From assembly GCF_011766325.1 (NCBI RefSeq), contig NZ_BLLG01000011.1, positions 124,001 to 188,000 on the forward strand: DNA of 64,000 bases, in the 5' to 3' direction. The position numbers and the translations under genes are program-made. Under the pieces are notes generated by a model. The model saw only the letters and a list, made by a program, of their open reading frames with translations. It was not told the origin of the DNA and ran no database searches. Origin of the DNA: Streptomyces pacificus (GTDB lineage: Bacteria; Actinomycetota; Actinomycetes; Streptomycetales; Streptomycetaceae). Positions 33,274 through 41,843 of the stretch are shown one piece after another (the stretch's first letter is position 1; each line of letters opens with the position of its first letter).

Positions 33274-34896
33274 TCAGTCGACGGTGATCTCTTCGTAGAC
33301 GGGGACGCTGAACTGGTTCAGGGAGACGTCGGAGATCCGCTCGGAGTAGCCGGCGCTGCCGTTCTGGTACCAGAGCGGGATGGCCGCCATCTGGTCCCTG
33401 ACGACGCCCTCCGCCTTCTTGAAGGTCTCGATCGCCCGGGCGGGGTCGGTCTCCGCGTTGGCCTGGTCGACCAGGCGGTCGAAGGTCTCGTTGCTCCACT
33501 TGCCGTCGTTGGAGGAGGCGTCGGTGTAGTAGAGCGGCTGGAGGAAGTTCTGGATGAGCGGGTAGTCCATCTGCCAGCCGGCCCGGAAGGGGCCGCTCAT
33601 CTTCGACTGCGTGATCTGGTTGCGGTAGTCGGCGAAGGTGCCGACGGGGTTGCCGACGCAGGCCCGGTCGTCGCCGAGCGCGTTGTTGATCGAGTTGCAC
33701 ACGGCGTCGACCCACTGCCGGTGGGAGCCGGTGTCGGTGTTGTAGGTGATCCTGACCTGGCCGCCCGGGATGCCGCCGCCCTCGGCGATCAGCTTCCTCG
33801 CGCGGGCGGGGTCGTAGGTGCAGTGGACGCCGCACAGCCCCTCGTCGTAGCCGCCGTCGGGACCGAGGACGGGTGAGGTCCAGTCCTTGGCGGGGGTACG
33901 GGTCCGCTGGAAGATCGTGTCGGTGATCTGCTGCCGGTTGATCGCCATGGACAGGCCCCGGCGGACCTTCTCCTGTCCGGGCCTGTTCCAGTCCGGGTCG
34001 TAGTAGGGGAAGGCCAGGGTCTGGACGATGCCGGCCGGGGTGTTGATGTACCGGTCGCCGAGATCGGCCCTGACGTTGCGGAGCTGGGCCGCCGGCACGT
34101 CGTCGACGAGATCGAGATGACCTGCCGTCAGATCGGTGTAGGCGGTGCTGCTGTCGGTGTAGACCTTCAGGTCGACCCCGCCGTTGCGCGCCTTGTCCTC
34201 ACCCGGATAGCCGTCCCAGCGGCGCAGGGACATCCGGGCGCCCCTGGTGTAGCTGTCGACGGTGTAGGGGCCGTTGCCGACGGGGCGGGCCAGCCAGCCG
34301 TCGTGGTCGCTGAAGAAGCTGCTGGGCAGCGGCGCGAACGCGGCGTAGCCGAGGGTCTCGGGCCAGGTGGAGAACTTCTGGGTGAGGGTGACGGTGAAGG
34401 TCCGCTCGCCCGTCACCTTCAGGCCCGACATGGTCTGCGCGGTGGGCCGGCCGGAGGCGGGATGGACCTGGTCGTATCCTTCGATGTAGCCGAAGAAATA
34501 GGCGTTGCGCTGGTTGTTGTCCAGGTGCGCACCGTAGTTCCAGGCGTCGACGAAGGACTTCGCGGTGACGGGCTCGCCGTCGGAGAAGGTCCAGCCGCTC
34601 CGCACGGTGACGGTGAACTCGACGGAGTCGTCCGTCTCGATCCGCTCGGCGAGCATGTCCTCGGCCTCGCCGGTTCTCGGGTCGTAGCGCTTCAGGCCCC
34701 GGAAGATCATGTCGAGGACCTTGCCGCCCTGGACCTCGTTGGTGTTCGCCGGTTCCAGCGGGTTCTGGGGGTCGCCCCAGGAGGACGTCACGATGCCGTC
34801 GGGCCCGCCGGCCGGTGCCCCGCCGCCGCACGCGCCGGCCGCGAGGACGACGGCGGCCGCGCAGGCGGCCCGGGTGAGGTGAGCGGCTCCGCGCAT
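33274..34896 (-). CDS. Peptide-binding lipoprotein (family 5 SBP), system 1
   Basis: 540-residue extracellular solute-binding lipoprotein. A signal peptide of 22 residues ends at a lipobox-like LAAGA-Cys23. The SBP_bac_5 core runs through TSSWGDPQNPLEPANTNEVQGGKVLD, FTVTVRSGWTFSDGEPVTAKSFVDAWNYG, and NGPYTVDSYTRGARMSLRR. A CGVHCTYD Cys pair and VCNSINNALGDDRACVG may form disulfides. It shares the MRGA...C start and overall layout with the system 2 binding protein. ATG 34896 has GGAGG upstream. The ligand is a peptide by family; the two systems may correspond to BldK and its neighbour in Streptomyces, which I cannot settle from sequence alone. Confidence 0.92.
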   Translation of the reverse strand: MRGAAHLTRAACAAAVVLAAGACGGGAPAGGPDGIVTSSWGDPQNPLEPANTNEVQGGKVLDMIFRGLKRYDPRTGEAEDMLAERIETDDSVEFTVTVRSGWTFSDGEPVTAKSFVDAWNYGAHLDNNQRNAYFFGYIEGYDQVHPASGRPTAQTMSGLKVTGERTFTVTLTQKFSTWPETLGYAAFAPLPSSFFSDHDGWLARPVGNGPYTVDSYTRGARMSLRRWDGYPGEDKARNGGVDLKVYTDSSTAYTDLTAGHLDLVDDVPAAQLRNVRADLGDRYINTPAGIVQTLAFPYYDPDWNRPGQEKVRRGLSMAINRQQITDTIFQRTRTPAKDWTSPVLGPDGGYDEGLCGVHCTYDPARARKLIAEGGGIPGGQVRITYNTDTGSHRQWVDAVCNSINNALGDDRACVGNPVGTFADYRNQITQSKMSGPFRAGWQMDYPLIQNFLQPLYYTDASSNDGKWSNETFDRLVDQANAETDPARAIETFKKAEGVVRDQMAAIPLWYQNGSAGYSERISDVSLNQFSVPVYEEITVD

Positions 34897-35335
34897 GGGG
34901 TGCCTCCAGTTGGTCGCCGATCCGGCCTGGGCACTCCATGTGTTGACGGCGAGGGGAAAAGCACACATCGGGTTGGGCTCAACGGGTGGGCGACCGCGGG
35001 GCCGTACGGGCGATGGCCGGGACGCCGGACGGCCGCCCCCGCCCCGGCCCGTGCGCGGCAGCGGGCGCAGTCGGCCGGGCGGCCCTTCCCGCACCGGGCG
35101 GGGGAAGACTCCGGGCGAGCAGCGGACGCCCCCGGGTAAGCGGAGCGTCCGGCGCGGACCTCTCGGCCGGGGCGGTGCGGGGGAGGACGCCCCGGGTGGG
35201 GAGCGTCCGAGCCGGGCGCGGTCGCGCGGATCCCCTGATCCGGCCGGGCCCGGCGCTCTGCCCCGCCGGGCCTTCGCACGGCTTCGCACGGGCCTTCCGC
35301 CTGGGCGGTCGCCCGTGCCGGGCACAGCACGCAGC

Positions 35336-35359
35336 GGGGCTCCCCCTCGGGGGAGCCCC
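35336..35359 (-). terminator. Terminator of opp operon 2
   Basis: GGGGCTCCCCC (35336-35346) pairs perfectly with GGGGGAGCCCC (35349-35359) with a minimal loop. It lies about 230 bases past the last ATPase gene of system 2 on the minus strand. Confidence 0.7.
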
Positions 35360-35403
35360 GTCGTCCGGCCGTCAGCACGGTGCCCGGACGCCCGGACGCG
35401 GCT

Positions 35404-35547
35404 GGTGCCGCGGCAGGCGGTGCTCGCCCCGTCGCGACGCCCGGCGTTCCCACCCGCCCCACCCGCCCGGCACGGCGGACTGCGGCGTCGACGAATCAAC
35501 CGGGCAGGCGCCCGACGGGGTCCCTCCGGCGCCCTGCGACGCCCCGC
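35404..35547 (+). repeat. Dispersed intergenic repeat, copy C
   Basis: Left module GGTGCCGCGGCAGGCGG...CGCCCCGTCGCGACGCCC (35404-35442, interrupted here) and right module beginning GAATCAACCGGGC and ending CCGGCGCCCTGCGACGCCCCGC (35493-35547, abbreviated). It has the same order and orientation as copy A, with a longer spacer. Divergence is greater than between A and B. Confidence 0.55.
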
Positions 35548-35590
35548 GCCGGACGCCGCGCCCCGACGGGCGCACCCTGCTGACGGGACA

Positions 35591-36733
35591 CTAGGCCGCG
35601 TGCACGACGTCCTTCTCCTCGGCGAAGTGGCAGGCCGACTCGTGTGCCGCAGGAGTGTCCCGGCCGGCGAAGCGCTCGGGGACGGCCAGCAGCGGCACCT
35701 CGGTGGCGCACTTGTCCTCGGCCTTCCAGCACCGGGTACGGAAGCTGCAGCCCGACGGCGGGTTCGCCGGCGACGGGACGTCGCCCGAGAGGATGATCCG
35801 CTCCCGGACCTCGCGGGACTCGGGGTCGGGCACCGGCACCGCCGACAGCAGGGCCTGGGTGTACGGATGCGTCGGGTGGTCGTAGATCTGCGTGTCCGTG
35901 CCGATCTCCGCCATCCGGCCCAGGTACATCACGCCGACCCGGTCGGAGATGTGCCGGACGATGGACAGGTCGTGGGCGATGAAGACGTAGGAGAGGTCGA
36001 ACTCGTCCTGGAGTTTGCCCATCAGGTTGATGACCTGTGCCTGCACGGAGACGTCGAGCGCCGACACCGGCTCGTCGCAGACGATGATCTCCGGGTTCAG
36101 TGCGAGGCCCCGGGCGATCCCGATGCGCTGCCGCTGACCGCCGGAGAACTGGTGCGGGTACCGGTTGATGTACTCGGGGTTCAGGCCCACCACGTCCAGC
36201 AGTTCCTGGACCCTGCGGCTCCGGTCGCCCTTGGGTGCCACCTCGGGGTGGATGTCGAAGGGCTCCCCGATGATGTCGCCGACCGTCATCCGCGGATTGA
36301 GCGAGGTGTACGGGTCCTGGAAGACCATCTGGATGTTGCGGCGGACGGCCTTCAGCGCGCGCCCGGACAGCCGGGTGATGTCCTGCCCCTTGTAGAAGAC
36401 CTCACCGGACGTGGCGGTCTCCAGCGACATCAGCAGCTTGGCGACGGTCGACTTGCCGCAGCCGGACTCGCCGACGATGCCGAGGGTCTCGCCCTGGTGG
36501 AGGTCGAACGAGACGCCGTCCACCGCCTTGACCGCGCCGATCTTCTTCTTGAAGAGGATGCCCTGGGTCATCGGGAAGTGCTTGACCAGATTGCGCACCC
36601 GGAGGATCGGCTCGCCGCGGTCGACCGGCGCGCCGGCGGTGCCGGCGGGCTTCGCCTCCGCGGCCGGCGGCTGGACGCCGGTGCGGTCCGGGGAGTCGAC
36701 CAGGGCCTCGTCGTTCTTGCTGAGCTCAGCCAT
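35591..36733 (-). CDS. Oligopeptide ABC transporter ATP-binding protein (OppF/DppF type), system 2
   Basis: 380-residue ATPase with Walker A GESGCGKST, signature FSGGQRQRIGIARGL, Walker B EIIVCDEPVSALD, and a C-terminal oligo_HPY domain (CSFRTRCWKAEDKC). The N-terminal 40 residues are Pro/Ala-rich. Sequence and layout closely follow the system 1 OppF, without that protein's Gly-rich insertion. ATG 36733 overlaps the OppD gene by 8 bases. It is the last gene of operon 2. Confidence 0.93.
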   Translation of the reverse strand: MAELSKNDEALVDSPDRTGVQPPAAEAKPAGTAGAPVDRGEPILRVRNLVKHFPMTQGILFKKKIGAVKAVDGVSFDLHQGETLGIVGESGCGKSTVAKLLMSLETATSGEVFYKGQDITRLSGRALKAVRRNIQMVFQDPYTSLNPRMTVGDIIGEPFDIHPEVAPKGDRSRRVQELLDVVGLNPEYINRYPHQFSGGQRQRIGIARGLALNPEIIVCDEPVSALDVSVQAQVINLMGKLQDEFDLSYVFIAHDLSIVRHISDRVGVMYLGRMAEIGTDTQIYDHPTHPYTQALLSAVPVPDPESREVRERIILSGDVPSPANPPSGCSFRTRCWKAEDKCATEVPLLAVPERFAGRDTPAAHESACHFAEEKDVVHAA

Positions 36734-37784
36734 GGATCGTCTCCTTCCAGAAGTGGCACGCGCTGCCGCGGCCGGGCAGCTCGGTGCCGTCCTGCTCGGT
36801 CACCTGGTGCAGTGCCGGGACGTCCGTGCGGCAGACGTCTCCGGCCTTCGGGCAGCGCGGGTTGAACGCGCAACCGGTGGGGATCCGCGTCAGGTTGGGC
36901 GGCAGACCCTTGATCGCGTACAGCTCCTCGCCCTTCTGGTCCAGGCGGGGGATCGAGTCGAGCAGACCCCGGGTGTACGGATGGGCCGGGCGCTGGTACA
37001 GCTCGTGGACGGGCGCGGTCTCGACAATCCGGCCCGCGTACATCACGGCGATCCTGTCCGCGACGTCCGCGACCACACCGAGGTCGTGGGTGATCAGGAT
37101 CAGGCCCATGTTGTACTCGGCCTGCAGTTCCGCCAGCAGATCCATGACCTGCGCCTGGACGGTCACATCGAGCGCGGTGGTCGGCTCGTCGGCGATGATC
37201 AGGTCCGGCTCCAGCGCGAGCGCCATGGCGATCATGATGCGCTGGCGCATTCCGCCGGAGAACTGGTGCGGGTAGTCGCCGACCCGGGCGGCGGCGGCGG
37301 GAATCTTGACCTTGTCCATCAGCTCGATGGCCTTGGCCTTGGCTTCCTTCTTCGACAGGCCCTCGTGCACCCGGAACATCTCGCCGAGCTGGTAGCCCAC
37401 CGAGAGCACCGGGTTCAGGGACGACAGCGCGTCCTGGAAGATCATCGCGATCTTGCGGCCGCGGAGCGCACGGCGCTCCTCGGCGGACATCCTGAGCATG
37501 TCCTGGCCGCGGAAGAGGATCTCGCCCTTGGGGATACGCCCCGGAGGCATGTCCAGGATGCCCATGACGGCCTGGGCCGTCACGGACTTGCCCGAGCCGG
37601 ACTCGCCGAGCACGGCGAGCGTCTCACCGGCGCTGACGGAGTAGTTCACCCCGTTGACGGCCTTGGTGACGCCGTCCCGGGTGTGGAACTCCACATGCAG
37701 GTCGCGGACTTCGAGCAGCGGGCCTTCGTGCTGCCGATCGCCGCGGGGGGCGGGGACGTCCGCCGTTGTTTCGATGATGGTCAT
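36726..37784 (-). CDS. Oligopeptide ABC transporter ATP-binding protein (OppD/DppD type), system 2
   Basis: 352-residue ATPase with Walker A GESGSGKSV, signature FSGGMRQRIMIAMAL, Walker B DLIIADEPTTALD, and an HPY domain with CAFNPRCPKAGDVC. It aligns with the system 1 OppD from LLEVRDLHVEFHTRDGV onwards, with no long N-terminal extension. ATG 37784 lies 11 bases from the OppC gene. The sequence favours Lys and Glu more than system 1, suggesting it is the more conserved, highly expressed copy. Confidence 0.93.
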   Translation of the reverse strand: MTIIETTADVPAPRGDRQHEGPLLEVRDLHVEFHTRDGVTKAVNGVNYSVSAGETLAVLGESGSGKSVTAQAVMGILDMPPGRIPKGEILFRGQDMLRMSAEERRALRGRKIAMIFQDALSSLNPVLSVGYQLGEMFRVHEGLSKKEAKAKAIELMDKVKIPAAAARVGDYPHQFSGGMRQRIMIAMALALEPDLIIADEPTTALDVTVQAQVMDLLAELQAEYNMGLILITHDLGVVADVADRIAVMYAGRIVETAPVHELYQRPAHPYTRGLLDSIPRLDQKGEELYAIKGLPPNLTRIPTGCAFNPRCPKAGDVCRTDVPALHQVTEQDGTELPGRGSACHFWKETIHG

Positions 37785-37795
37785 GTACGCCTCCC

Positions 37796-38758
37796 TCAGC
37801 GCAGCTTGGGGTCGAGGGCGTTGCGTACCGCATCGCCGAACATGAGGAACGCGAGCACCGTGATCGAGACCATCACCGAGGGGATGATCAGGACGTGGGG
37901 CGCGTTTCGGAGCTGCTCGCGTCCGCTGGAGACGTCGACGCCCCAGGACACGGTGGGCTCGGCCAGACCGACGCCGAGGAACGACAGCGTCGCCTCGGCC
38001 GCGATGTAGCCGCCCAGGGCGATGGTGGCGACGACGATGATCGGGGCGAGGGCGTTGGGCAGGACGTGCCGGAGCAGGATGCGGCTGGTGGAGGCGCCGA
38101 GCGCCTTGGCGGCCACCACGTAGTCGGCCTGCTTGATGTTGATGACCGCGCCGCGGGCGACACGGGCGATCACGGTCCAGCCGAGGAACACCAGGGCGAG
38201 GATGACCACCCAGATGGAGCGGTTCTCGAAGCCGGTCAGCACGACGAGCGCGCCCAGCAGGAACGGGATGCCCATGAAGATGTCGGTGACGCGCGACAGC
38301 AGCGAGTCGGTGAGGCCGCCGAAGTAGCCGGCCGCCATGCCGATGATGGTCCCGATGATCGTGACCAGCGCGGTGACGCCGACACCCACCATGATCGAGG
38401 CACGGGCGCCGTAGATGACCCGCGCGTAGATGGAACGCCCCTGGCCGTCGTAGCCGAACCAGTCCGGGGCGAAGAAGTGGCCCCAGTTGGGGTGCTGCAG
38501 GTAGTGGTTGGCCAGGTCGGCGTCACGCGGCGAGGCCGAGGTGAACAGGCCCGGGAAGGCCGAGATGGCCAGCAGCACCAGGATGAGCCCGGCGGAGATC
38601 AGGAACAGCGGGTTGCGGCGCAGGTCGCCCCAGGCGTCGGACCAGAGGCTGCGCGCCTTCTCCGGCTTGGCGGTCACGGCCGCGGGGGCGTCGTCCGGGG
38701 CGGTGGCGCCGGCCTCGGTCTCGGCGGACACCGCGGTGGCTGCGGTCTTCTCAGGCAT
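37796..38758 (-). CDS. Peptide ABC transporter permease (OppC/DppC type), system 2
   Basis: 320-residue permease with an N-terminal cytosolic tail, RSLWSDAWGDLRRNPLF before the first helix, the EAA-loop AAKALGASTSRILLRHVLPNALAPIIVV, and the C-terminal GDAVRNALDPKLR. The 32-residue Ala/Thr/Glu-rich tail replaces the Gly/Pro-rich tail of system 1. The ATG overlaps the OppB stop region by 8 bases. Confidence 0.93.
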   Translation of the reverse strand: MPEKTAATAVSAETEAGATAPDDAPAAVTAKPEKARSLWSDAWGDLRRNPLFLISAGLILVLLAISAFPGLFTSASPRDADLANHYLQHPNWGHFFAPDWFGYDGQGRSIYARVIYGARASIMVGVGVTALVTIIGTIIGMAAGYFGGLTDSLLSRVTDIFMGIPFLLGALVVLTGFENRSIWVVILALVFLGWTVIARVARGAVINIKQADYVVAAKALGASTSRILLRHVLPNALAPIIVVATIALGGYIAAEATLSFLGVGLAEPTVSWGVDVSSGREQLRNAPHVLIIPSVMVSITVLAFLMFGDAVRNALDPKLR

Positions 38759-39680
38759 ACCGGATCCTCGGGTCCAGGACCGCGTAGAGCAGGTCGACGA
38801 GCAGGCTGGCGAGCAGATAGACGAGGACGATCAGTGAGGCGATGCCGACGACGGTGGCGCCCTCGCGGCGGAACAGCGCCTCGTAGATGGCGTCACCGAC
38901 ACCCTGCACGTTGAAGATGCCCTCGGTGACGATCGCCCCGGCCATCAGGTTGCCGATGTCGGTACCGAGGAAGGTGACCACCGGGACGAGCGAGTTGCGC
39001 ATCAGGTGGACGCCGACGATGCGGCGGCGGGGCAGGCCCTTGGCCACCGCGGTGCGCATGTAGTCGGCGCGCAGGTTCTCCGCGATCGACGTGCGGGTCA
39101 GACGGGCCACATAGGCCAGGGAGAGCGAGCCCAGGACGATCGCCGGGAGGAACAGGTCGCCGAAGCTCTCGGAGTCCTGCACGGTCGGGGTGGTCAGCCC
39201 CAGCTGGAACGCGAACAGGTACTGCATCAGGTAGCCCAGCACGAAGGAGGGCATCGAGATCAGCACCAGGGTGAGGCCGAGGAGGCCGCGGTCGCGGACC
39301 GACTCGGGCCTCAGGCCCGCCACGATGCCGAGTCCGATACCGACGATCACCGTGAAGGTGAAGGCGAACAGCGTCAGCCGCACGGAGACGGGGAACGCAT
39401 GAGCGATGATCTCGGAGATGGGTCGGCCGCTGCCGATCTCCGTACCGAAGTCGCCCTGCAGCAGACCGGTGAAGTAGTTCACGTACTGCTGCCACAGCGG
39501 CAGGTCGAGACCGAGTTCGTGCCGCTTCGCCTCGAGGACGGCGGGATCGAAAGCCTGGTCCCCCATGAGCGCTCTGACGGGGTCGCCGGGAAGCGCGTAC
39601 ATCATGGCGAAGATCAGGAAAGTTGACCCGATGAACACCGGGATCATCTGGAGCAGTCGCCGTGCGACGTAGCGCCCCAT
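38751..39680 (-). CDS. Peptide ABC transporter permease (OppB/DppB type), system 2
   Basis: 309-residue permease starting MGRYVARRLLQMIPVFIGST. The EAA-loop reads TAVAKGLPRRRIVGVHLMRNSLVPV, and the C-terminus VDLLYAVLDPRIRYA is identical to system 1. ATG 39680 has GGAGGCACC upstream. The first 60 residues and the membrane helices match system 1; the periplasmic loop differs and lacks the cysteines. Confidence 0.93.
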   Translation of the reverse strand: MGRYVARRLLQMIPVFIGSTFLIFAMMYALPGDPVRALMGDQAFDPAVLEAKRHELGLDLPLWQQYVNYFTGLLQGDFGTEIGSGRPISEIIAHAFPVSVRLTLFAFTFTVIVGIGLGIVAGLRPESVRDRGLLGLTLVLISMPSFVLGYLMQYLFAFQLGLTTPTVQDSESFGDLFLPAIVLGSLSLAYVARLTRTSIAENLRADYMRTAVAKGLPRRRIVGVHLMRNSLVPVVTFLGTDIGNLMAGAIVTEGIFNVQGVGDAIYEALFRREGATVVGIASLIVLVYLLASLLVDLLYAVLDPRIRYA

Positions 39681-39809
39681 AGGTGCCTCCGTGAGGGGAT
39701 TACCGGGCCCGGGGCGCCGACACATCGCGGACAGCCCCCGGACCACCGCCGCCGCCGGATGACCGACGGCGGCGGGTGATGGCCGAGTGGGGTGAGGACC
39801 CGTCAAGGG

Positions 39810-41426
39810 TTACTTGACGGTGACTCCGGTCAGCTCGAGGTCACCGTGGAAGTCGACCTCCACGTTGTCGACGCCCTTGCCGTGGCCACCGTTGATGCGG
39901 TAGTACCAGAGCGGGATCGCCGGCATCTCATCGAGCAGCTTCTTCTCGACCTCCTGGTAGCCCTTCACGGACTCCTCGAGGGAGTTGGCCTTGTCGGCCT
40001 CCGCCATCATCTTGTCGATGGCGGCGTTCTTGAAGCGACCGTTGTTCGCCTCGGCACCGGAGTGGTAGAGCTCCTTGATGAAGTTCACGTTGACCGGGTA
40101 GTCGGCCACCCAGCCGCCGCGGTACATCGACTTCACCTGGTCGTTGTCGCGGGCCTCGAGGTCCGTGGCGAAGTCCGGCTTGGCGTCGCCGACGCAGTCG
40201 ACACCGGTCGCGTTGCGGATCGACTCGCAGACGGCGGTCACCCACTCCTTGTGGCCACCGTCGGAGTTGTACTGGATGAGGACCTTGTTGCCGGGGACGC
40301 CGCCACCCTCGGTCACCAGCTGCTTCGCCTTGGCCGGGTCGTATGTGAACACGTCCGTGCCCAGGTCCTGGTTGCCCTTGACCTGCGGCGGCACAAAGCT
40401 CGTCGCGGGGGTGCGGGTGCTGTTCAGGACGGTCTTGGTGATCGTCTCACGGTCGATCGCCATCGACAGGCCCTGGCGCACCTTCGGGTCCATGTCCTTG
40501 AAGGTCGAGGTGTAGAACGCCGGGACGAGGGTCTGGATCGCCGCGTACGGCTGCTCGATGGCGCCCTCGCCGAGGTCCTGCTTGTACTTCGGCAGGTCGG
40601 TCGGGCCGACCTGGCGGATGATGTCCAGGTTGCCGGAGACGACGTCCTGGTACGCGGCCTCGACGGTCGCGTAGTGCTTGAACTGGATGCCCTTGTTCTG
40701 CGCCTTGTTCGGGCCCTGGTAGTCAGGGTTGGCCGCGACCTGGATCAGCTTCTTGCGCGTCCAGCTCTCGAACTTGTACGGACCGTTGCCGATCGGCTTC
40801 TTGCCGAACGCCTTCGGGTCGTCGTAGAAGACCTTCGGGAGCGGGGCGAAGGTGGAGTAGCCCAGCTTGTAGTTGAAGTACGGGACCTTCTCGGTCAGCT
40901 CGATGGTGAAGGTGGTGTCGTCCACGACCTTCAGACCCGACATCGTGTCGGCCTTCGGGGCGCCGCTCTCGGGGTGGACGTCGGCGTAGCCGGCGATGTC
41001 CGAGAACCAGAAGCTGTTCTGCTGCTGGTTCTCGACGTTGGCGTACCAGTTCCACGCGTCGACGTAGGACTGCGCGGTGACCGCCTCGCCGTTGTGGAAC
41101 TTCCAGCCGGACTTCAGCTTGACGGTCCAGGTCTTGGAGTCGGCGGTGGTGACGGACTCGGCGTTCGTGTAGACGATCTCGCCCTCGGCGTCGAAGTCCA
41201 GCAGCTGAGTGAAGAGCGACTGGATGACGTAGGAGCCGAGGCTCTCGTTGGTGTCGGCCGGGATCAGCGGCTTCTGCGGCTCGCCGACGTCGATCGAGAC
41301 ATAGCCCTCGGGCTTGCCCGACGAGCTCTTCTTGCCCTCGTCACCACTGCCACCACCGCAGGCGGTGGCCGCCATCGCGACGACGATCGCACCGGCCACC
41401 CACTTGGCGCTCTTGGCACCGCGCAT
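39810..41426 (-). CDS. Peptide-binding lipoprotein (family 5 SBP), system 2
   Basis: 538-residue lipoprotein with signal peptide and lipobox MAATA-Cys23, followed by a GGGSGDEGKKSSS linker. The SBP_bac_5 core has LIPADTNESLGSYVIQSLFTQLLDFDAEGE, WKFHNGEAVTAQSYVDAWNWYA, and NGPYKFESWTRKKLIQV. It is the first gene of operon 2 and has AGGAGGAACCC before ATG 41426. It binds peptides by family; compared with system 1 it is Lys-rich. By its position beside typA it is a candidate for the BldK-region binding protein of Streptomyces, but I cannot confirm orthology. Confidence 0.93.
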   Translation of the reverse strand: MRGAKSAKWVAGAIVVAMAATACGGGSGDEGKKSSSGKPEGYVSIDVGEPQKPLIPADTNESLGSYVIQSLFTQLLDFDAEGEIVYTNAESVTTADSKTWTVKLKSGWKFHNGEAVTAQSYVDAWNWYANVENQQQNSFWFSDIAGYADVHPESGAPKADTMSGLKVVDDTTFTIELTEKVPYFNYKLGYSTFAPLPKVFYDDPKAFGKKPIGNGPYKFESWTRKKLIQVAANPDYQGPNKAQNKGIQFKHYATVEAAYQDVVSGNLDIIRQVGPTDLPKYKQDLGEGAIEQPYAAIQTLVPAFYTSTFKDMDPKVRQGLSMAIDRETITKTVLNSTRTPATSFVPPQVKGNQDLGTDVFTYDPAKAKQLVTEGGGVPGNKVLIQYNSDGGHKEWVTAVCESIRNATGVDCVGDAKPDFATDLEARDNDQVKSMYRGGWVADYPVNVNFIKELYHSGAEANNGRFKNAAIDKMMAEADKANSLEESVKGYQEVEKKLLDEMPAIPLWYYRINGGHGKGVDNVEVDFHGDLELTGVTVK

Positions 41427-41843
41427 GGGTTCCTCCTCATGAGTCCACTAGTCACTGCAAGAAGGGCACTCCGTCTACGCGCGCTGACACCCCTGACAGC
41501 GCGCCCGCCGAGTACCGCGAGTGTGCTCGTGAGCCGGCGCTCCCCACCGCGCTTGACCCATTGACCCGAGCTCAACGGAGCCAACTATTAAGGAGGCCGG
41601 GGCCGTAAACCACACTTAAAGGGTCTCGTTTTGACAACATCGGCGAGGCCGGTCGGCCCGAAATCCGGACAAAGCGATCAGAGACAGACACCCGCGAAAC
41701 GGACCCTTGACACAAGTTCCGGAGCGCGCCGTCCGATAAACGGACATGATGACCGGGGCCGGTGGCCGAAACCCGCTTGACCGGAGACCCGGCGCCCACC
41801 GTGCCGGGGGGGCCGGGCCTCCGCCGAGGAGACGGGGCGCGGA
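41427..41843. other. Intergenic region between typA and opp operon 2
   Basis: About 415 bases holding the end of the typA transcript and the promoter/leader of opp operon 2. The part 41580-41720 is unusually AT-rich for this genome (ctattaagg, cacacttaaaggg, tcgttttgacaac, gacacaag). I could not pair a -35 and -10 with correct spacing. A short CCCGGC/GCCGGG hairpin lies at 41788-41808. Confidence 0.45.

Larger units (their letters stand above)
34897..35590. other. Long intergenic region between the two opp operons
   Basis: About 690 bases without a convincing gene. It contains the promoter/leader of system 1, a strong terminator hairpin for system 2, and copy C of the dispersed repeat. Open frames here lack normal composition and start sites. 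Confidence 0.6.
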
